Below the pieces are notes generated by a model. It was not told the DNA's origin. It saw nothing but the letters and a program-made list of their open reading frames with translations, and ran no database searches. DNA of 10,343 nucleotides from an uncultured Desulfovibrio sp. (GTDB lineage: Bacteria; Desulfobacterota; Desulfovibrionia; Desulfovibrionales; Desulfovibrionaceae), in assembly GCA_947177645.1 (NCBI GenBank), contig CAMWVJ010000015.1, positions 1 through 10,343 of the forward strand, read 5' to 3'. Below, piece after piece: positions 6,747 through 10,343 of this stretch (its first letter is position 1; the number at the start of each line of letters is the position of its first letter). A program made the translations under genes and the position numbers.

Positions 6747-7479
6747 GGGGGCCTCCGTAAAGTTCCGTCCAGATGAGGAAGGCGGCGCAAATGAGCAGCA
6801 CCGCGGAGAAGGCCGTGTCGCGGCCACGCCAGACGAACGAGTCCAGCGGGCGGAAGCTGCCCGTGAAGCAGCGCAGCAGCATGGCCTCGTGGACGCGGCG
6901 GGCGCGGTCATGGCTGCGCACGAGCAAGAGGCCGAGGAGGGTGGCGAGGGTGCGCCAGGTGTGGGCGTTGCTTTTGGGCACAAAGCAGCGCAGGCGCGCG
7001 GCCGTCATCAGCGCGTGCCATTCGTCGTGGATGACGTGGATATAGCGCCCCATGAAGAGCAGGAGCCACGTCAGGCCCTGCGGGCAGCCGAGCCGGCGCA
7101 GGGCGTGGCCCAGGGTCGCGATGTCCATGCCTGCGGTCAGCGCGGTGAAAATGGCGCAGATGGCATTGGCCTTGAGACTCACGAGCAGGCTGAGCCACAG
7201 GCCCTCCCCGGTCACGGCGATCGGGCCGAGGCTCCAGACGACGTTGCCCGGCGTGGTCCAGGGCGTCACGCACCAGAGGAAGAGCAGGAAGATATTGACG
7301 GCGCACGCCCGGCGCCCGAGCTCCCGCAGGGCCGGCCGCGCGGCGGCGAGCAGGGCGAGGCCCAGCGCCAGGCCCGCGAGACAGGCGGAGAGGGTCTGCG
7401 CCACGGCCACGCACACGGAGAGCAGGGCAGCCGTGGCGAGGCGGGCGCGGGGGTCGATGCTTTGGAGCTGCGCTGCCAC
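6739..7479 (-). CDS. nikQ: ECF transporter transmembrane coupling protein NikQ/CbiQ
   Basis: This is the T component, which links the metal-binding membrane subunit to the NikO ATPase. It has 246 residues with several hydrophobic segments (about 14-47, 58-76, 93-116, 178-187 and 222-238). The N-terminal SIDPRARL is typical of the family. The two coupling-helix motifs appear as AARLRCF (160-166) and AMLLRCF (199-205). Each keeps the central arginine but carries Cys where many EcfT proteins have Gly (ARG). The start is a GTG at 7479, 3 bases after the nikL stop, with only a weak ribosome site, suggesting translational coupling to nikL. The end overlaps nikO. It is of the cobalt/nickel (CbiQ) subfamily; metal identity is inferred from neighbours. 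Confidence 0.9.
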   Translation of the reverse strand: MAAQLQSIDPRARLATAALLSVCVAVAQTLSACLAGLALGLALLAAARPALRELGRRACAVNIFLLFLWCVTPWTTPGNVVWSLGPIAVTGEGLWLSLLVSLKANAICAIFTALTAGMDIATLGHALRRLGCPQGLTWLLLFMGRYIHVIHDEWHALMTAARLRCFVPKSNAHTWRTLATLLGLLLVRSHDRARRVHEAMLLRCFTGSFRPLDSFVWRGRDTAFSAVLLICAAFLIWTELYGGPHA

Positions 7480-7482
7480 GGC

Positions 7483-8151
7483 CTAGGGCTTCTGCTGCCT
7501 GCGCCGGGCCATGAACCAGCAGGCGATGCCGATGAGGCCCATGATCCAGCCAAGGCCGCCCACGATGTCGCGCACCGAGGGCCCGGGGGAGGACAGGGCC
7601 GCGAGCTCGCGCCGGATGGGCGCAAGGCCCGCGTTCAGGGATTCGCCCACGATGGCCCGCACTTCCGCGGCGGTGAGCGGGGGAGGCCCGGCAGGGGCCA
7701 CCGGGGCCGGAACTACCGAAGTCGTGGCGGTGTCCGGCGCCTTGGCGGCCGTGGCGGGCGCGGCCTGGAGAAAGCCGTGGCCCAGGTCGCGGGCCTCGTT
7801 GATTTCTGCCGCGGTCATGGTCCAGTCATTGACATGGCCCTCGCCCGCATTGATCTCGATGCGCAGGCCATGCCCCACCCGCACGGCCTCGGGCACGGCA
7901 AACACAAAGACGCCCCGTTCGTTGGTGCGCCCCTGGAGCAGTTCCTTGCCGTCCCCGGCGTCGTACACGGTGATGAGGCCCCCGCGCACGGGGGCGGCGC
8001 GGTTGAAGCCGCACTCCACCACGATGTTCCCGCCTTCCACCCAGGCGAAAATGTTGACGCGGTGCGCCAGCGCGTCGGCGGGCAGGGCCAGCGCGGCAAG
8101 GAGGAGCGCCAGGGGGAGGAGGCGCGAGAAAAAGGGAAGGCTGCGGGGCAT
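7483..8151 (-). CDS. nikL: Nickel ECF transporter accessory subunit NikL (CbiL-like), membrane-anchored periplasmic protein
   Basis: This is an accessory component found in NikKMLQO-type nickel importers. It has 222 residues. Residues 1-29 form a signal peptide ending Ala-Leu-Ala, which would leave His30 (HRVNIFAW) as the new N-terminus. Residues 30-115 look like a small beta-sandwich (carboxypeptidase regulatory-like) domain: GLITVYDAGDGKELLQGRTN, then GVFVFAVPE. A proline/alanine-rich linker (about 130-160) follows, then a short helical part (LTAAEVRAIVGESLNAGLAP). One C-terminal membrane segment (about 194-214) is followed by a basic end, RRRQQKP. The domain therefore faces the periplasm and is tethered. 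A strong ribosome site (AAGGAGG, spacing 8) precedes the ATG, 3 bases after nikM. The exact function is not established; a role in metal delivery to NikM is inferred. Confidence 0.82.
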   Translation of the reverse strand: MPRSLPFFSRLLPLALLLAALALPADALAHRVNIFAWVEGGNIVVECGFNRAAPVRGGLITVYDAGDGKELLQGRTNERGVFVFAVPEAVRVGHGLRIEINAGEGHVNDWTMTAAEINEARDLGHGFLQAAPATAAKAPDTATTSVVPAPVAPAGPPPLTAAEVRAIVGESLNAGLAPIRRELAALSSPGPSVRDIVGGLGWIMGLIGIACWFMARRRQQKP

Positions 8152-8154
8152 GGG

Positions 8155-8802
8155 TCAGTCCTCCTTGGGGGAGCTGGCGCCGGGGCGGCTCGCGGGCTTT
8201 GACGAGGCGAGCATTTCCGGCCGCACGCGGGCGATGAAGCCCACGGTGATCATGGTGATGAAGCCCTCGGCCGCCATGACCGGCAAATGCGCCAGCAGGA
8301 GCAGCTTGGCGGCGGTCGCGAAGCCCTCATTGGTAAAGGCGAGGGCACACGCCGTCAAGAGGGCGGAAAGGGCCACCCCGAGCGCCCCGCCGCAGAAGGC
8401 CGCGAACTTTTCGCCCGCCGGGCCGGGCCAGAGGCGCCGGATGCCCCGCCACGCATACCAGGCGAGCACGGCGGAGCTTCCCATGGTGAAGGTGTTGACG
8501 CCGAGCGTCGTCAGGCCGCCGTACTGGAAGAGCAGCGCCTGGAGCAGGAGCGCGGCGAGGATGGCCGGGAAGGCCGCCCAGCCTATGAGCACGCCGAGCA
8601 GCCCGGTGAGCAGCAAGTGGGCGCTGGTGACGCCGATGGGCACATGGATGAGCGAGCCCACGAAGAAGGCGGCGGAAAGGATGCCAACCTCCATGATGCG
8701 ACCCGCGTCCATGCGGCGCAGGCCCCAGGCCACGCCCGCCGCGCCGAGCACGGCGCCCGCGCCGAGCACCGCGGGGGAAAGGACGCCTTCTGCGATATGC
8801 AT
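8155..8802 (-). CDS. nikM: ECF transporter metal-binding membrane subunit NikM/CbiM
   Basis: This is the S component, which binds and moves the metal ion across the inner membrane. It has 215 residues with about six hydrophobic segments. It starts MHIAEG, the family's invariant Met-His-Ile start: in structurally known NikM the N-terminal amine, His2 and a later histidine make a square-planar Ni site. Here His62 in TSAHLLLTG is the likely later ligand, with His53 nearby (LIHVPIG). FQYGGLTTLGVNTFTMGSS is the conserved central stretch. Residue 5 is Glu where Asp is more usual (MHIPDG). The MHI start fixes the ATG at 8802 despite a mediocre ribosome site (CGGAGC). A hairpin lies just upstream, and nikL follows after 3 bases. 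Confidence 0.92.
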   Translation of the reverse strand: MHIAEGVLSPAVLGAGAVLGAAGVAWGLRRMDAGRIMEVGILSAAFFVGSLIHVPIGVTSAHLLLTGLLGVLIGWAAFPAILAALLLQALLFQYGGLTTLGVNTFTMGSSAVLAWYAWRGIRRLWPGPAGEKFAAFCGGALGVALSALLTACALAFTNEGFATAAKLLLLAHLPVMAAEGFITMITVGFIARVRPEMLASSKPASRPGASSPKED

Positions 8803-8821
8803 GCTTGCTCCGGGACAGTTT

Positions 8822-8857
8822 CCGGGCGCTCCCGCGAGGGGCAGGCGGAGCGCCCGG
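8822..8857 (-). promoter_or_regulatory. 11-bp perfect stem-loop between nikK and nikM
   Basis: Arms CCGGGCGCTCC (8822-8832) and GGAGCGCCCGG (8847-8857) are perfectly complementary with a 14-base loop. No T-run follows in the reading direction, so it is not a normal terminator. It begins 11 bases after the nikK stop and ends 19 bases before the nikM ATG, close to its ribosome site. It could stabilise the nikK message, or set the ratio of the soluble NikK to the membrane subunits. The structure is seen; the function is inferred. Confidence 0.6.
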
Positions 8858-8868
8858 CATTTGTGTCT

Positions 8869-9651
8869 TTAGTGCGTGATGGGCGCCACAAAGTCCACCC
8901 AGAGCACCGCGCCCAGTTCCACATTGACCGGCTTGCCCTCGGGGCCGGGGCGCTCGCCGCCCTCGGAGAGGGCCGCGAAGCCCCACCAGCCGGCCCAGGG
9001 CACGCCGTAGACGAAGACGCCGTTTTCGTCCGCGCGCACCACCTGGGTCACATAATATTCGTTGGGCGCCTCGTGGCGGCCGTCGCGGTTCCAGTATTCC
9101 ACCTCCACTTCGGCGCCGGGGACGGGCTTGCCGTCGAGGAGAACGCGGCCGGCGAACACATTGCCCGCATAGTTGGCGAAGGGCCGCGTCAGGGGCACGA
9201 TCTCGGTCTTGAGGCCCAGCGGCTCGGCCCAGCCGTCCTCCGCGCCGAAGGCGGCCACCACGGTCTTGGCGTAGTGGATGATCAGGCAGTTTTCCGCGGG
9301 CTCAAAATAGGGTTCCGGCTCCACGGCGAACTGGTACACGCCGGGGCGCTGCACCCTGTAGCGCGCCTGCCAGGCCTTGTGGTCGAGGAAGTTCGCCTCC
9401 TTGAGCGTGCCGATCAGGTCTTCGGCCTTGCCGTCGCGGAAGACCTGGAAGGCGCGCGGCTTTTCCATGATCATGCCCTTGCGCTCCTGCGGGTGGGCGA
9501 AGGCGATGTCCAGCGTGAGGTCGGCGGCGGCTTTTTCCGTCACCGTGGGCGCGGAGGGGATGATCATGCCGAAATGCGCCCGCGCCGGTCCTGCGTGGGC
9601 GAGGAGGAGTACAAGGGCAGCAAGGGCCGGAACAAGACGGGGGATGCGCAT
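8869..9651 (-). CDS. nikK: Periplasmic metal-transport accessory protein NikK (DUF4198 family)
   Basis: This is an extracytoplasmic protein of the DUF4198 type (COG5266), found with nickel/cobalt ECF importers. It has 260 residues. The signal peptide (1-25) ends Ala-Arg-Ala, so the mature protein would begin with His26 (HFGMIIPSAPTVTE). The body is beta-rich. An internal segment, NVFAGRVLLDGKPVPGAEVE, followed by ADENGVFVYGVPWAGWWGFA, resembles the repeat seen in DUF4198 proteins. There is no C-terminal membrane anchor, so it should be soluble in the periplasm. The ATG at 9651 follows GGAGG by 4 bases, nearly the same ribosome site as nikO (CGGAGGCCCC). It is the first gene of the nik operon and has its own promoter. 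A role as metal-binding or metal-delivering partner of NikM is inferred from context; the biochemistry of the family is thin. Confidence 0.83.
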   Translation of the reverse strand: MRIPRLVPALAALVLLLAHAGPARAHFGMIIPSAPTVTEKAAADLTLDIAFAHPQERKGMIMEKPRAFQVFRDGKAEDLIGTLKEANFLDHKAWQARYRVQRPGVYQFAVEPEPYFEPAENCLIIHYAKTVVAAFGAEDGWAEPLGLKTEIVPLTRPFANYAGNVFAGRVLLDGKPVPGAEVEVEYWNRDGRHEAPNEYYVTQVVRADENGVFVYGVPWAGWWGFAALSEGGERPGPEGKPVNVELGAVLWVDFVAPITH

Positions 9652-9687
9652 GGGGCCTCCGGGTTATGGTGGTGAACGGGTGGGGAA

Positions 9688-9717
9688 TTAGTAGCACGAA
9701 ATTACAAAATGTGTCAA
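9688..9717 (-). promoter_or_regulatory. Promoter for the nikKMLQO operon
   Basis: On the minus strand a perfect -35 TTGACA (9712-9717) is followed after 18 bases by TACTAA (9688-9693), preceded by TGC, an extended -10 signal. The start would be near 9680, about 30 bases before the nikK ATG. The element sits in an AT-rich island in otherwise very GC-rich DNA. An imperfect dyad, GTAGCAC (9691-9697) and GTGTCAA (9711-9717), brackets the spacer and could be an operator, but only four of seven positions pair. Confidence 0.5.
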
Positions 9718-9721
9718 GCAT

Positions 9722-9749
9722 CAGGCGCGGGGCCGCTGGACAGGCGCGG
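9722..9749. repeat. Direct repeat CAGGCGCGG in the nikK-hydE intergenic region
   Basis: CAGGCGCGG occurs at 9722-9730 and again at 9741-9749, a 19-base period close to two helical turns. It lies between the nikK promoter and hydE. It could be paired sites for a regulator, but nine GC-rich bases repeated once may be chance. Confidence 0.3.
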
Positions 9750-9750
9750 C

Positions 9751-9765
9751 AAAGTGCGCCACTTT
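9751..9765. promoter_or_regulatory. Perfect palindrome AAAGTG-CGC-CACTTT upstream of hydE
   Basis: Two perfect 6-base arms surround a 3-base spacer, six bases before the hydE ribosome site (AGGGAG, 9772-9777). It could be an operator for a dimeric regulator of hydE, or an RNA hairpin near the ribosome site. I do not match it to a known motif with any certainty. Confidence 0.45.
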
Positions 9766-9785
9766 CGGGCCAGGGAGCGAATGGC

Positions 9786-10343
9786 ATGGACCGGGCCGAC
9801 ATCCTGCATCTTCTTAATATGCCCGACGGCGAAAGCGTGCGCGCTGCGGCCGAGCGGGAACTCTTGCGCGTCAAGGGGGCGCGCGTCTATGTGCGCGGGC
9901 TCATCGAGTTTTCCAATGTCTGCCCCCGCAACTGCCGCTATTGCGGGCTGCGCGCGCAAAACAGGGCGCTGGCGCGTTATACCCTCACGCAGGCGGAGGT
10001 GCTGGGCGCGGCCGCGCGCGCCGTGGCCCTGGGGGCGGACAGCATCGTGCTCCAGTCCGGCGAGGGCGCGGCGGACGCCGCGTGGCTCGCCGAGGTGGTG
10101 CGGGAAATAGTGAAGGCCCTGCGCGTGCCCGTGGCCCTGTGTGTGGGCGAGCGGCCGGAGCGCGACTACGCCCTCTGGCGCGAGGCCGGGGCCACGCGTT
10201 ACCTGCTCAAGCACGAGACCGCGGACGCGGCCCTCTATGCGCGGCTCCACCCCGGGCATACGCTCGCCGAGCGCATCGCCTGCCTGCGCGTGCTCAAGGC
10301 CCTCGGCTATGCCACGGGCACGGGTTTCATGACCGGCCTTCCG
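9786..10343 (+). CDS. hydE: [FeFe]-hydrogenase maturase HydE, radical SAM enzyme (3' end outside window)
   Basis: HydE works after HydG in building the two-iron subcluster of [FeFe]-hydrogenase, using a 4Fe-4S cluster and S-adenosylmethionine in the cytoplasm. Only the first 186 residues are present, about half of the usual 350. The cluster motif CPRNCRYCGLR gives Cys46, Cys50 and Cys53, preceded by RGLIEFSNV. Other family stretches are IVLQSGEG (87-94), YLLKHETAD and GTGFMTGLP at the edge. These separate it from BioB, which shares the cysteine motif and fold. Start choice: the ATG at 9786 has AGGGAG 8 bases upstream, whereas the ATG at 9781 is in another frame and too close. It is divergent from nikK with 134 bases between. 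No clear promoter of its own was found; a TACAAA at 9703-9708 could be a -10 without a matching -35. Confidence 0.93.
   Translation, partial: MDRADILHLLNMPDGESVRAAAERELLRVKGARVYVRGLIEFSNVCPRNCRYCGLRAQNRALARYTLTQAEVLGAAARAVALGADSIVLQSGEGAADAAWLAEVVREIVKALRVPVALCVGERPERDYALWREAGATRYLLKHETADAALYARLHPGHTLAERIACLRVLKALGYATGTGFMTGLP

Noticed and set aside
6747..6983. N-terminal extension of nikO (79 codons)
   Set aside because: It lies within nikQ in another frame. The ATG at 6746 has GGAGG at good spacing and gives the normal ATPase start.
9740..9770. Sigma-54-like TGGC...TTGC on the minus strand in the nikK-hydE spacer
   Set aside because: The distance between the GG and GC elements is two bases too short for a sigma-54 promoter.
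9652..9785. Cobalamin or nickel/cobalt riboswitch ahead of nikK
   Set aside because: The predicted nikK leader is only about 30 bases, far too short for either riboswitch, and no conserved box is seen.
9709..10110. Plus-strand frame starting at 9709 and overlapping hydE, and the minus-strand frame 9714-10259
   Set aside because: Both overlap hydE, whose frame carries the CxxxCxxC motif and HydE-specific stretches. Neither alternative shows a family motif.

Overview
The window is very GC-rich. All but one of its genes lie on the minus strand. It looks like a chromosomal segment from a sulfate-reducing deltaproteobacterium, probably a member of the Desulfovibrionaceae. This rests on base composition, the nikK-nikM-nikL-nikQ-nikO type of nickel transporter, an [FeFe]-hydrogenase maturase, and a LivKHM system. 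Taxonomy is an inference, because no marker gene is present.

From left to right, positions 1-3250 hold a branched-chain amino-acid ABC transporter module read leftward: livK (binding protein), livH (permease) and livM (permease, cut by the window edge). The ATPase genes livG and livF are expected beyond position 1. Two GC-rich hairpins lie between livK and livH, and a promoter-like sequence with a long structured leader precedes livK. Positions 3447-5937 hold two housekeeping genes, der (double GTPase for ribosome assembly) and an S4-domain rRNA pseudouridine synthase of the RluC/RluD type.

Positions 6006-9651 hold a complete ECF-type metal importer, transcribed leftward as nikK, nikM, nikL, nikQ, nikO. 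NikM is the integral metal-binding subunit, NikQ the coupling membrane protein and NikO the ATPase. NikK and NikL are extracytoplasmic accessory subunits. The gene set points to nickel rather than cobalt. NikO ends in a histidine-rich tail, and both NikK and NikL are predicted to start with histidine after signal-peptide cleavage, matching the Met-His start of NikM. A strong hairpin separates nikK from nikM; the later genes are packed with gaps of 3 bases or an 8-base overlap.

A 134-base divergent intergenic region (9652-9785) carries a good promoter for nikK, a perfect short palindrome and a direct repeat. It leads rightward into hydE, the radical-SAM maturase of [FeFe]-hydrogenase, which runs off the right edge. 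Nickel import and a nickel-free hydrogenase pathway thus share a control region, which is the most interesting point of layout here. I see no mobile elements, CRISPR arrays, tRNA or rRNA genes, and no clearly unknown system. The very long plus-strand open frames opposite der, rluC and the nik genes are antisense shadows typical of GC-rich DNA.
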